Origin: Phallus indusiatus
Lineage: Eukaryota; Basidiomycota; Agaricomycetes; Phallales; Phallaceae
Direction of reading: 5' to 3'
Assembly (NCBI GenBank): GCA_027605045.1
Contig: JAQFWX010000027.1
Coordinates: forward strand, 592,903 to 656,902
DNA: 64,000 nucleotides
The notes beneath the pieces were generated by a model that was not told the origin of the DNA, ran no database searches, and was given only the letters and a program-made list of their open reading frames with translations. The translations under genes and the position numbers were made by a program. This document shows positions 11,898-23,087 of the stretch, one piece after another; position 1 is the first letter of the stretch; the number at the start of each line of letters is the position of its first letter.

Positions 11898-14800
11898 CTA
11901 CCAGTCAACAACCCACTCATGGTCGGTAGGTTTTCCGTCTTTCGCTAGCGCGCCCGCTGGGGTATTTCGATAATGTCTTGTCAGGAGACGTACAACGTCT
12001 CGCTTGGTTATTAGTCCGGTTAGCTTTCCTTTCCGCGAGAACAAAGCGTATCGTAGATTCTTTATTTTTAGAGAAAAAGGGGAAAGCGTCTTAAATGAAT
12101 GGAAAGAGGTTCAGGTTTCAAGAGTTATCCTCACCAATCGCTGAAAAATGCTAACTAGCATTTCCTGAGCCATTTCGCTCCGGAATTCCATGGGTGCTTT
12201 TTCCATGATCGACGCCATATTCGCGCCTATATTACGCCGATCTTCGCGAAGAAAGGTGCAGTGTGCATCTAGTTCTTCTTGTGCCACATACGACGCTGAG
12301 TTGAAAAAAAAATTCATATCGCCTTTCCGCTAAAATGTTTCATCGAAGTCTACATACCTAACGCCATACGAAGTCTCTCATGTGTGACAAACCCGATTAG
12401 ATTATCTCCGTCAACGACAGGGAAGCCAAAATAGTTATGAACTCGGACGAGTGAATCTAAAAATGAAAATTAGAGATACTCCTAAATGAATACCAAATAC
12501 CTGACCCAATTCTTTAATAGTCGTATTAACTCCGTTAATAACCACTAGTTTATCTACGGGTGTCATAATGCTAGCAGCGGTCGCACCATAGTCTCGATGT
12601 TCGATGGACGACAACCAGGAGTAAGCTCTCATGGAAATCCATGCATCGTATATACCTTCTTTTCCAAAGGCATCCCCCACCCATTTAGAAACCATCACAG
12701 CAAGCATGATGGGTAATACGTGACTCAGAGCGCCTGTTAACTGTCCAAAAGATGAATTACTATTAACACATCAGATGAATGCCTTGCATACCTCAAATAG
12801 AATGACCACTAATGAAACTTGACTTCTCGTTTAATATTTCTGATATCTTGATTCATATCGGAGTGAACTTACTTGTCATTCTTGTAACGCCTCCGAGAAG
12901 TGCCGATGCTCCTATGACAGCATAAAACCCTGGAGAAATGCATCTAGTTCCAAGATCTGGCGGACAGGCCGAAAAAACCCAGAGGGTAGGATAAGCCCTA
13001 TGAATGCTCTGACTTTGCAAGTCACTTAATTCCCATATCGGCTCCACACAAAATACCGAACAAGACATACACTAATAAACCTGTAGCCCGACCAATGCAA
13101 GCCCCAATCGCTATGGTAGGTAGAAAAATACCAGCAGGGATCTAGTTGGGGGTTAGTGTGTACTGCCACTCATGAGCTTCAACAGCCCTACTTTCATGCC
13201 AAACGTATAAGCAGTTAACCCGAATTTTAGTATGGCGGTTAACAGAAGCAGGAAAATATTTTGCGCATAAGCGTCCGGACTAATAAAATAACTGTTATGA
13301 ATCTTGAAATGAGCGTGAAACAAAAAATTGCCTACTTGCATAAACCATGCCAATCGCCTTTTAGGGGATCGCATTCCAAAAACAAATTGGCCACCAAATC
13401 AGAAGTCTGAACCCTATAATCCAACTCAGCTACATTCTACATTTCACGAAGAGAAACGAACACTTACCGCGCAAAAATGATCAGGTAGCTTAAAACGGCG
13501 GTTGTCGCACTTGCTGCGACAATTTCCATCAGTGGCCAGTCGGATATGACGCTATTCCGACGATACACAGCGATTAAAATGTTCAACCTGATCAAAAAGG
13601 CACCAAAGATACCCTACGATATTCCAGACGTTAGAAAATGCATATTAATCAGTACTCACTCCGAGAACACCAAGGAAAAGCCAAGGTAGCTATTGAATTT
13701 CATTAGTCTATCGATCCTCAGGGAGAAAAAATTGAGGTTTTAGTACTAGTTCAAAGGCCTTCCAATTCTCTTTAATTGCGGTGACCTTCCAGATATGAGT
13801 ACACGGTTACATACTGTCATTTCAGAATACTTACTTGAAATAACACTAGCTTTGAAGTTCCGAATGGATCGACATATTGAAGTGCCACGGCAGCAATCAC
13901 CGATGTCACAAATGCACGCGAAACGACTAGCTCGTCAGTGAAGGTATTCAATTCTATTGAACCATTGAATATTTTGAGGTTATGAGTAAGTAAGAAGAAA
14001 GGGATACCTTCCAACCCGAATAATACGCCTCCTAGGGGACTGCCGAAAGCAACGGATACACCGGCCGCTGCAGCTGCAGCTAGTAATTTTCTTTTCTCGC
14101 TTTCTGTTTGACCTGTCGCTCCGAAATACCTGGATGCAACAGCTGCCATGGCACAGCTAACGTGTACAAGCGGCCCCTAGACATAATTCTATAAACGACA
14201 ACTCATGTACTAAAATCAACTAACCTCTTTCCCTAATGATAACCCGGAAGCAACGGAAAGCGCAAGACCAAATCCTTTGATTACCAATGTCCACGCCCCC
14301 AAAAATTCATCTAAAACGCATCCGCCAACGATCTACGCGGTATAGAAGTTAGTATTCAGTCAGTTTACAAAAACTAAGAAAATTATTTTACCGCTTTGAT
14401 TTCTGGAACTAGAAGCGCGTTTGACTGAAATTTAAATCATACTTAATGAATATGAGCTCACTTCCGGTATGAAATGCGCTAAGAGGCAGTTGGAAATGGG
14501 CGCAGGTTTGAACGTGTGTGCCACTTACTAAGGGGCGTATGATTTCACTAGTATTCCAGCGCTAGAAGCAAAGACAACCTGTCGACTAATTAAACCCCAA
14601 AATTCTGGGGACAGAGATCGCACGTATTCACGTACAGCTGACGCAACGTAGATGGTCGTTTGTAGAAAGGACTGTGCAAAAATGTAGCGGAGGCCAAACC
14701 ATTGGCCCCAAGTCATCCAAAATTGACAAACCTCGCCCGCTATAGTGAAACTTCTTTCTGAGTTAATCCATTTTTTTACTCGAATACGAGAAAAAGGCAT

Positions 14801-15460
14801 ACGCTGGAGTCCGCTGCAGCATGAGAGCTGATTATAAAAAAATCCATATACACAACGTCCGTTTCGTAAGTCATTAAGCCTATCGTCGATGAGGGGAAGC
14901 AGGTAGCCAAGCGATATCAGACATTACCATGCGACGAGGACATCTAGCCAGCCGCCAATTACCCCAACGCCAATGCCAGTTACTAGACTGAGCTCAGTAC
15001 GCGAACATCTCAAAAGACAGGCGTTGCCAGGAAATACAGACTCAAAAGGATTAGCCACACGCGTGTCGTGTTCCATACTTGAAGAGATAATCTTTTCAGA
15101 CCATACTGCGATTTAATCTCCAGCTGTCGCGCTCGTTCGCGGGCCTCTTCGTTGATCCAGTCTAAAAGTTTATTTAGAATAATTGGCAACATGTTTTCGC
15201 ATACGAGGTGTTACTAGCATACCAATACTTTCTCCATCTCCGTATTTCACTGCCGGAATAGAAAGAAGCTCCAATTCATCAATCTCGTCTGTCGCAAAAT
15301 CTGTCTCTCGGAGCAAATACGGGTGGAGCGGTATATGTCCGTTTCTTCGACTAGGTTTTCAAATAATCAGCTATGTCACCAGATAGCGTAGTCTTTAAAC
15401 GCACTTTTCGTTATTATTCCACGAGGTCGAACCATGCGTAGGTTCTTCATCGTTGGCCAT
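11898..15460 (-). CDS. CLC-type chloride channel / Cl-/H+ exchanger with CBS domains
   Basis: Voltage-gated chloride channel family protein like yeast Gef1, acting in Golgi, endosome or vacuole ion balance. Spliced reading gives the cytosolic DWINEEARERARQ block, then the three CLC selectivity signatures: GIPEIKA (rebuilt over an intron), GKEGPLVHVSCAMAA with the gating glutamate, and GSPLGGVLFGLEEL. The second E of the LEEL block is at the proton-glutamate position, which suggests an exchanger rather than a channel. Two C-terminal CBS domains follow (MTPVDKLVVINGVNTTIKEL; then DGDNLIGFVTHERLR-like sequence), and the protein ends KPTDHEWVVDW before TAG at 11898-11900. The start is MANDEEPTHGSTS at 15458-15460. 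About fifteen introns. It shares a very short divergent promoter with the KAT14-like gene. Confidence 0.92.
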
Positions 15461-15534
15461 AGTCGTACATTCCGTGGCGTGTTGCGTGACCTGTACGAGT
15501 GTCACGAATTCTTTTAGGCACAGGACTTAGCTTC
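15461..15534. promoter_or_regulatory. 74-bp divergent promoter between CLC and KAT14-like genes
   Basis: The start codons of the two divergent genes are only 74 bp apart, so 5' leaders and core promoters must overlap or be minimal. No TATA box is visible. Confidence 0.6.
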
Positions 15535-17101
15535 ATGTCGCGAAACAACTTGAAAGTGGAAGATGTAGACGACGAAGTGTGGAGTTCAGTAAGAACACCT
15601 TCTCTTCTTCTTAAGAGAGCACATTTTTATTTAAATATTCGTTTAAGTCTATCAGGAGGAGCAAACGGATCCGACTTAGTTATTCCAAAAAAGCAGAAGT
15701 TGGTCGTACTTCCGAACGAATCTCTACTCCACCTACCACAAAAGATGTCTTCACCGCAACTTTCTCAGAGACTGCTCTTCCAGAAATTGACGATTTCGAT
15801 GCCTTTTTTCCTCTGAAAGAGTCTTGGATATCTGCGAGACAGAACTATCTCCGAGATAATTCCGAACGCGACCGTTATGTCAGTTATTTTCAAAACCAAA
15901 ATGCGACCGCTGTTAGTTTCGTTATTGCTCATGATAATATTCACTGTAGAACCACCAAATTAGGATGCTGACCTCGGCAGAAATTCACGAACTTGAGAAG
16001 TGGCTTGAAAATTGCATCGCGACGGGCAAGCAAGATTGGACTAGCGGCAAAGCTATCCTGTATAGACGTCTTCAACTCAAAAAGGTATATACCAACTATG
16101 TAATCCCATGCATTATGTGGCTTACTTACATCGTTCAGATTAGAAAGGAAAATCCTGTATTCTCGTACGACATGCTACGCCAACCACCTCCGAGAACCAA
16201 GGATCTACAACCCTTCGTAACGACTCCAACCTCCGAACCCAATAAAGAAACAATCGACGCTTTATACGCCATCAACAGAACATCATACCAATCTTCTTTT
16301 GCGTCACGAGTTTTTGGGAATATCAATCCTCCACGACGAATCTTACATAGAGACTGGCAAACCCGGACAGTCTGGATGGACGTCATGGACGATATCAAGC
16401 TACATTATGCCCTATCACAATCAATCCACCCCTCTCAGTCGAACGACAGTCTAAAAGACGACCATTCGTTAGATAGAGACAGTCCAATCGACTACGTCAC
16501 ACTAGAACCTTGGCATCTTCCTCAAATTCACGAGCTCTTAACAAGAACATTCTGGCCTGGAATAGACGGTAAACATCCATATTACGATATCGCTCACTTC
16601 GTTTTTCTTACTTTTGTTTTTCCTACGCGCGCAGTGACAAGCTCTTTGAAATATTCTCCCGAACAATGCACAGTTGTCGCGCTTTATAAACGTCTGGTCG
16701 TGGGGGCTGCCTTTCTTAGCTCTCCTATCGAGACATACCTAACGTACCTTGTCGTCCGCTCGGGCTGGGAAAGCAGTGGCGTTGCCAGGTTGGTCTCTTT
16801 ATCACTCAGAACATATAGATCCTATATCTTATCTTCTCCCACCAGCACTATCCTTTACCTTCTACTTAACGCTAATCCGACTAAAGACGTAACCCTGCAT
16901 GTTTCCGCCAACAATCCCGCTATGGTGAGTACAGTAGAATTTTTTTAGTAACAAATAAATTGACAGATATTACTTGATAAGTTGCTATATAACAAGTTTG
17001 GATTCAAAGCGGAAGAATTCATAGTCGGATTTTATGATAAATATCTGCCTGAAGAATCTCAAACTTGCAAAAATGCCTTTAGGTTAAGGCTACGTCGATA
17101 G
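15535..17101 (+). CDS. KAT14: KAT14 (CSRP2BP)-like GNAT acetyltransferase
   Basis: Predicted nuclear GNAT acetyltransferase. Exons 15535-15588, 15648-15878, 15950-16084, 16139-16924 and 16967-17101 join in phase 0 and give 446 residues ending at TAG. The C-terminal 180 residues follow animal KAT14 almost block by block: LLTRTFWPGID, VVALYKRLVVGAAFLS, YLTYLVVRSGWESSGVARL (the acetyl-CoA loop region), KDVTLHVSANNPAM, YNKFGFKAEEFIVGFYDKYL and KNAFRLRLRR. The N-terminal half is hydrophilic with an NLS-like KRIRLSYSKK and is not recognisable. In animals KAT14 is a subunit of the ATAC histone acetyltransferase complex; whether an equivalent complex exists here cannot be told from this window. It converges on the dehydratase gene, 190 bp away. 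Confidence 0.87.
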
Positions 17102-17291
17102 GATAGACGTAAGTTTTTTTACCGTTTATGTATGTAATTAAACCTTTGGATTGGTGCTCATCTATAATATCATTGTTGAGGCCAACGTAGGATTCGTCAT
17201 CGAGTTGCGACATTCATTATTCAAGTCCGGAACGGGATATCACGAATAAACGTATAACACTACTACAAACGATGTTCGTATGCCGTTCGCT

Positions 17292-19518
17292 TCATTTATC
17301 CAAACCGTGTGCAGCCCTGGCTTCAGGATCTTGCCAGTACGAACCATTTGGCCACTCGTATTTCGCAATACTCGATTTATACATTTCGATACTACAGCAC
17401 GTCCGATGTCAACAAGGAAAATGAAGGAGTTATGTGTAAACGCTTACCTGTAACCTTCTTCCGGATGCAAAGGGACATTGTATCTTCCCTTGGAGTTTAT
17501 AGAACAAGGATATATAAAGTGTTCGTGGAGGTGGTCAACGTATTCTAATACGTTTCTATCGATACTTCCGGAGATGGCGACGTAGTCAATCAAACTGAAA
17601 AAAAAAACATGAACCTGTTCTGTGTGCTCATATATTCTCAACCAGAAACGGACCTCAAATGAATGACATATTCACATAATCCAACGCCTCCTGCATGAGG
17701 ACATACGGGGACGCCAAACCTAGGGTAAAAATATTTAAAATACAAAGGGACATAGAGTTGATTCCTTCAACGTACTTCGCGGCCATTAGCAATACAGCAA
17801 GCACTTCGCTTACGCCTGCAAGCCTACACGAGTCGATTTGAACCACGTCGATGGCCTCTGCCTGAAGTAGTTGCTTGAAAACCATACGATTGTGAGCATG
17901 TTCGCCAGTGGCGACACCAATTCCATGGGGTTTCAAAGCTTTTCGAATCGCAGCATGTCCCTGAATCATGTTGCATCCATCATTTATCGCACCTTGACAA
18001 AATAATCATAATAATTCTCGCAACGTACCAGAATGTCGTCCGGTGCTGTTGGTTCTTCAATAAACCTTATGTCGGGAATCTTCGTGAGTGCAACATCTAT
18101 TGCTATTTGGTTTGTCCTTACCAAGGTTTGATCGCTTTTAAGCCTTTGACATACTCAATAGCTTGTGGAACATCCCACACCTACGAAATTAATCTAGCTC
18201 TCCCTATGATATTTAACAATAAAAAGACTCACTTGATTTGCATCAATCATCAAAACATTACCCGTAGGGCCAGCATTTTTTCCGACCAAAGTCTTAGGGT
18301 CGCGGGGCGCATGTCCCTCTGGCAAGTTCGCGGGATCATCAATCACTGAACGGATAATCAAGCCTCGTCGTAAATCAGAATCAGGATCAGTTCCAACTTT
18401 CATCTTTTGGTAAATGTTTTGAAAATTTGACGATGAAAAACAAGGGGGAGGTGCTTAAAAATACCTTGAAATGATTGAAACCTGCTTGTAAGGCTTCTTT
18501 TGTAAGTGCTCGGACCTTATCATCGCTATAACCTTTAAACGGGATCAATCTCATTCAGAGATCCAGGACGGCAAATGGAAAAGAAGTCACCTAGCCATCC
18601 AGCGGAAGTAACATAAGCTGGGTATCTATAGCAAAGTGTGAGCTGGATCCGAGAGTATATGCAGTGCAAATAGACAACGTACCCATGTTCTCTTACAAAT
18701 GCTTCGCGCTCGGCCTTACTTGCCTCCTTTGCTTTGAGCATATCCAATGCCTCTTGCGGAGTTATTGCATCAGAAATATAGCGGAAAGCAGTAGCCTGAA
18801 CCAACTCTTCCTGAGGACAGTTGGTAATTAGCGAAAGTTTTTCGTAGTTTGCAAAATCACAACGCATACAGGAGTAAAGTCGACGATTAGTTTCCATAAA
18901 GGCTTCTTCCTAGATTTGGCAAAGAGATCCCAGAGCGCGTTATTGACGGCGCCGGTAGCAATATGAATGACACCCTTCTCTGGACCAATCCTACATAGAT
19001 TGCACTCAGCGGTCGAAGCGCGAATGTATAAAGCAAGCGGACCCACCAACGTAATTGTGGGTCAGCGAGAAGGTAATTCCAAGCCTTGCCCATATTTTGA
19101 AATAGCGGTTCAATTTCTTTCCCAACTAGTCTGTTCGCCACTTCTCGTATTGCTATACAAACCTAATATTCTATTGATAAATCAGCCTGTTCTCCCACAA
19201 GACATCAAATAATGCATACGATGTCATTTCCTCGACCAATGGTGAACGTCATTCCATTTCCAATGAGACCGTTTTGGGTATATAGAGTAACATACGCCGA
19301 TGAATAATCGCATTCAGTATTCCTAGTCAAGACCTTCAATCATTTGTCCAATACAAAATCATCAATTGTCCTTACATGGCATCTGTGCCGTCGCCTGTTA
19401 GTGACGTAGGAAACCGTACATCTTGATGAAAGCCAATCAACAACTCCTCTCGCGCGCAAAACAAACCACAAGAAAAATACGCACCATGTATCGTAAAATG
19501 CGTGATTTTGTCCGCCAT
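17292..19518 (-). CDS. ENOSF1-type sugar-acid dehydratase (L-fuconate/L-galactonate dehydratase family)
   Basis: Enolase-superfamily enzyme abstracting the alpha-proton of an aldonic acid to give a 2-keto-3-deoxy acid; fungal members act in L-galactonate (pectin) catabolism, human ENOSF1 on L-fuconate. The spliced protein follows ENOSF1 throughout: [64 protein letters not shown], the catalytic KxK lysines in FNHFKMKVG, metal ligands in [19 protein letters not shown] and ATGEHAHNR, the histidine base in CPHAGGVGL, and the tail [13 protein letters not shown]. It starts [11 protein letters not shown] and ends HGLDK with TGA at 17292-17294. About a dozen short introns. All catalytic residues are present; the exact substrate is inference. 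Confidence 0.92.
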
Positions 19519-20329
19519 CGCAGATGTTCTTAGCGGATTCTTCGTCGTCTGTTTAATTTATATGCTAATAGTCTGAATACGGACCGAGAAAGACCGTCGG
19601 ATATTCGCCGGTCCGCGAAGAGTTCACCTTGCCGAGTTAGTAAGTCACTAGGTAGCAGCTAACACTGACTCGGTGTTTGTACTTGCACAAATACTCAACC
19701 TCATGACTGATATTTAGAGATGATTTAATTGAGGACGTGCAAGATATTGTTCAAGATCCGCCAAAAATCGCTCACGGGCACTGTCGCGCTTGTTTCGCTC
19801 TTGTTTCGCTTCGGGAGTGCCACTTCGAGATGCCTGTCCTCTCCAAGTTGTCGCCAATCTCACCTCCTATCTTCTGGGCTCATGTAAACGTCTGGCTTAC
19901 ATTGAGAACAAATCCTGAACCCGGTTTGACAATCAGGACAAGTACCAACCTGGTTTTTCAAGCTTCAAGTCCCAAATCGGATTATTTTGCTTTAGGATTC
20001 TCTTTCATATTACTGGCGTGGAACATCGTTCTACAAATGATATGCGCGGTTTTCAGTGGCATCATCGGTACCCTATGGTTCCACAAACGAATGGATAGTC
20101 TACACTCTCGGAACGATGACCGGCCCGTGAAAACGTTTATTCCGGGTTCTGGTCTTAACCCAAATTCTCAACATTTAAGTTAACTTGTATCTTGTAATTA
20201 ATGAATCAATGTAGCATGGTATATTGGAAGAACTAAAAGTTACAGCAATAGATATAAGCAGCGTCGAACAAGAGCAATAACAATGACAAAGCTTCTGGAA
20301 AAAGATAGTAGTGTACCAAGCAAAATGTT
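19519..20329. other. Spacer between the dehydratase and sirtuin genes, with ambiguous coding signal
   Basis: About 0.8 kb between two minus-strand genes. It contains overlapping open frames on both strands: a plus-strand frame at 19737-20183 with a hydrophobic C-terminal stretch, and a minus-strand exon chain listed separately. The dehydratase promoter must also lie here. Confidence 0.5.
19714..20174 (-). CDS. Possible small basic protein, two or three introns (uncertain)
   Basis: A minus-strand exon chain can be built with acceptable splice sites: ATG at 20172-20174 (MLRIWVKTRTRNKR), donor GTGTAG, then a second exon giving NDVPRQLVLVLIVKPGSG, donor GTAAGC, then a last exon giving GTPEAKQERNKRDSARER and LADLEQYLARPQLNHL before TAA at 19714-19716. 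The product would be about 84 residues, with a charged helical C-terminus that looks protein-like. I do not recognise the family. The competing explanation is the plus-strand frame 19737-20183 (about 148 residues, starting at GTG with its first ATG near 19831, hydrophobic C-terminal stretch). RNA evidence would be needed to choose; at most one is likely real. Confidence 0.33.
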
Positions 20330-22784
20330 TTAATCTGTGCGTTGCTTCTTTACACGAGAACTCCCTGAAGCTTGAGCTTGAGCGTTCACGCCATTAGTCT
20401 TTGGCGATGACGACGACCAAGCCGGGGTCTGCGTACTTCGAGCTCTCAAATTTGCGACGAGGTCCCCACCCTCGGCACCTTCAAATAACCACACATGACT
20501 ACACAAATACTCTGGAGATAAACGCTATACGAACAAGATTAGACATTACATACCTATTCTCAACGCGTTCCGGTGGTCGTGGCGCGTCTCCGGGAGACTT
20601 ACGCTTGCCACCCTTTGACAAGGAATTCTTCGGCGGTGGTAGCTCCCAATCAGAACCAAGAGCTTCCTCACATAAGTATTCTACAACAGCATCCGCATTT
20701 CCCAGAAGAACAATCTTGTTATAGGCGTTAGTAATTTCCTCAATACCACGTATCAAACCTGAAGCATGCTTACATCGGCGTTCATATGTTTTATTGGTGT
20801 CTTGTTGATGAGAATCTGAGGTTTCCTTAGAGGCTTGTTTGAAAGATGACTGGCGTGAAACATACCTGCGGAACTGAATGGGGTATATGGCTCAGAATTT
20901 CCGACACAGGCGTAACCTTTTCAGCAGTGAGATGGTGATACCAAATGCGAAAGAGCTGCTTACCTTCAGAGAAGTACCCATGACAATCAGAAGGTCGACT
21001 TTGGTTCTATCCACCCGCAGCAAATCATCAAATTCATCCGTCAGCTTTTCTCCAAAGAATGTAATATTTGGCTAAAGTGGTCTTGATAAACATCCAACGA
21101 AAAGATAACGAAGAAGAAAACCTTGATGATCGCTTTGAAGACATCATCCTCTTCTTCCGACGAGGTTGTTTCATCACCTCCATTCCAAGTTTTAGCTATT
21201 TTTCGTTTCTTCGGAGGTTTAGGCTGCGGACACTTGGTGCACATGGGCACTTCTTGAGCTAGCACAGCATTCTCAATGTGTTTGCCGGGGTATTGTGCGC
21301 CGCATTGTAAACAAGTAGCCTGAATAGAATGAAAAGATCGTTTGAGACTTCTTCTGATCGTAAATGTCGTTAAAGCTAACCTTTGCAAAGGAACCATGAC
21401 ACTGCAGTACTGTTCGAATACCGGCGACACTTTCTAGATCGTCGATATTCTGGGTATAGTTACGCAAGAGCTAGAAAATTGAGGTCTCATATCAGAAAAA
21501 AGAAGGTAGGCTAAACAAAAGACGTACTTTGCCTTTCATCTCCAACAACCGAATAAAACGATGAGCAGAAGAAGGTTCATGATTGGACGGATAAATCTCT
21601 CTGGGATCGAAAGTCAAATACAACAAAACGGATCTTTGGTCCGTGAAACATACTTAGCAAAAGAGCTGAAACGAAGGCGCGAAACATTCAAACCTAAACC
21701 TATAAATACGATACAAAAGGACTTACTAAAATACATTGGGATTCTCTTTGAAATACTCCAAGTCAAACATTTGTTGTGGGTCGTCAAGATCATATTCATA
21801 AGAAGATTTGAGCTTTTGATAAAGGCCATTCTTGGATCTGAAATCGGGAATACCACACGAAACAGCTTAATAAGATATCAGCGCAAAAAACGAAATGAGA
21901 AGAATAAAGAGGGTCGCACATATACCAGCACCGGATAGAACCATTATACGCTGTGACCTACGGAGCAAATTGATCACGTCTTGTATTGTATTATACTTGA
22001 TTAGACGTTCTCTTTTTCGAACAACTCGCAGAAGAGTCATCTTAAGAATCTTCAAGATGTTGTTGTTGTCAAGGTCCTTGGTAGTCTGACTCTAAAAGAA
22101 AGATAAAGAATAATGAACATTCCTTTCGAACCAACCTGTCAAAGAAGAGATCGAAGAGGCTGACGAAGATAAGTCCAAAAGCAAGGAGAAGTTTTCTTGG
22201 CTCGATGCGTCTTCTAACAACATACTCTTTGAGCCACCATTCGACCCCTAAGAGGAGAAAATCCATCGATGGTTACTGACATAACCCCACTGAGGACATG
22301 TAAAAGGAAATAGGCACCTTGCTCCTGCACATCATGAGTCATGGCTCGAACATGTTCGTCAGTCCACGATGTGATACCTTGAGAAGAACAGGAGTCAAAT
22401 TTCAGCTCATCAATGAAATAATGCGAATGACGGCAAGGAGTCACCCTCCGTGTATTGGGCCTGCAGGTATCGATCTCTATTCACGTCATCGCGACTCATA
22501 GTCGTAGTCTACCGATGTTTTTTTTTTGGTTTTTGGTTTATTTTATGAATTTTTCAAATAAATTTGATGATATGATATCAAGAAATGAACATTCTTTCCG
22601 TGAGAAAACTGTGTCGCACAAATTTAGAAAAAAGGTTGCTTCCTACCTTCAGCTCAATAATATTTTCGTCGTCTGAATCATCACAATCTAGGAGCAAATC
22701 GTCGTTTTGCGTCCCAAAGTTGTTCCAAGGTAGCTTCGACGGTGAATCCCTATGGGTCATACAGCGTCCTTCAAACGAAGCCAT
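20330..22784 (-). CDS. Hst3/Hst4-type sirtuin (NAD-dependent histone deacetylase)
   Basis: Class I sirtuin of the fungal Hst3/Hst4 branch, which removes histone H3 K56 acetylation after replication in yeasts. The NAD motif [15 protein letters not shown] is rebuilt across an intron (donor GTGCGA), followed by [11 protein letters not shown] (an Hst-type block), [27 protein letters not shown], the catalytic histidine in [11 protein letters not shown], two zinc-ligand pairs CLQC and CTKC separated by about 23 residues, NITFFGEKL, and [11 protein letters not shown]. The C-terminus is basic and Pro/Ser-rich and ends VKKQRTD before TAA at 20330-20332. The start is [13 protein letters not shown] at 22782-22784, with an acidic DCDDSDDEN stretch soon after. 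More than ten introns. Subfamily is judged from the motif set and is less certain than the family. Confidence 0.9.
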
Positions 22785-23087
22785 GAAGCTAGATAATAGA
22801 TCGGGAATAAGGGTATAGTGCCAAAAAAAGCGGAGATTAAACTACTTGCTGTATTAGCAACTAGTTGTCTTGTTGTTAGTCAATCGATAGTCTATCTCTT
22901 TAAATATATATTTGTCCACAAGTGTTCTACAATCATGATATTATAAAATACAGCCGTCCTGGTCGTCCAGTCCTTTCTATTCTCCCAAACGACAACTTAC
23001 AAGCCTCATGGTCCAACGAACGTGGTCAACAAGTTACGTGTCCTCGGCACTTTGAAAAAGTGAATTAACGTCTAGTTAGCAATGATA
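22785..23087. other. Spacer between two tandem minus-strand genes
   Basis: About 300 bp, AT-rich, holding the sirtuin promoter and the 3' flank of the upstream gene. A TATATATTT stretch near 22903-22912 lies about 120 bp upstream of the sirtuin ATG and could act as a TATA element. Nothing else is seen. Confidence 0.45.

Noticed and set aside
15499..15534. Earlier start for the KAT14-like gene
   Set aside because: The earlier in-frame start would be GTG; the ATG at 15535 leads into a perfect GTAAGA donor and is preferred.
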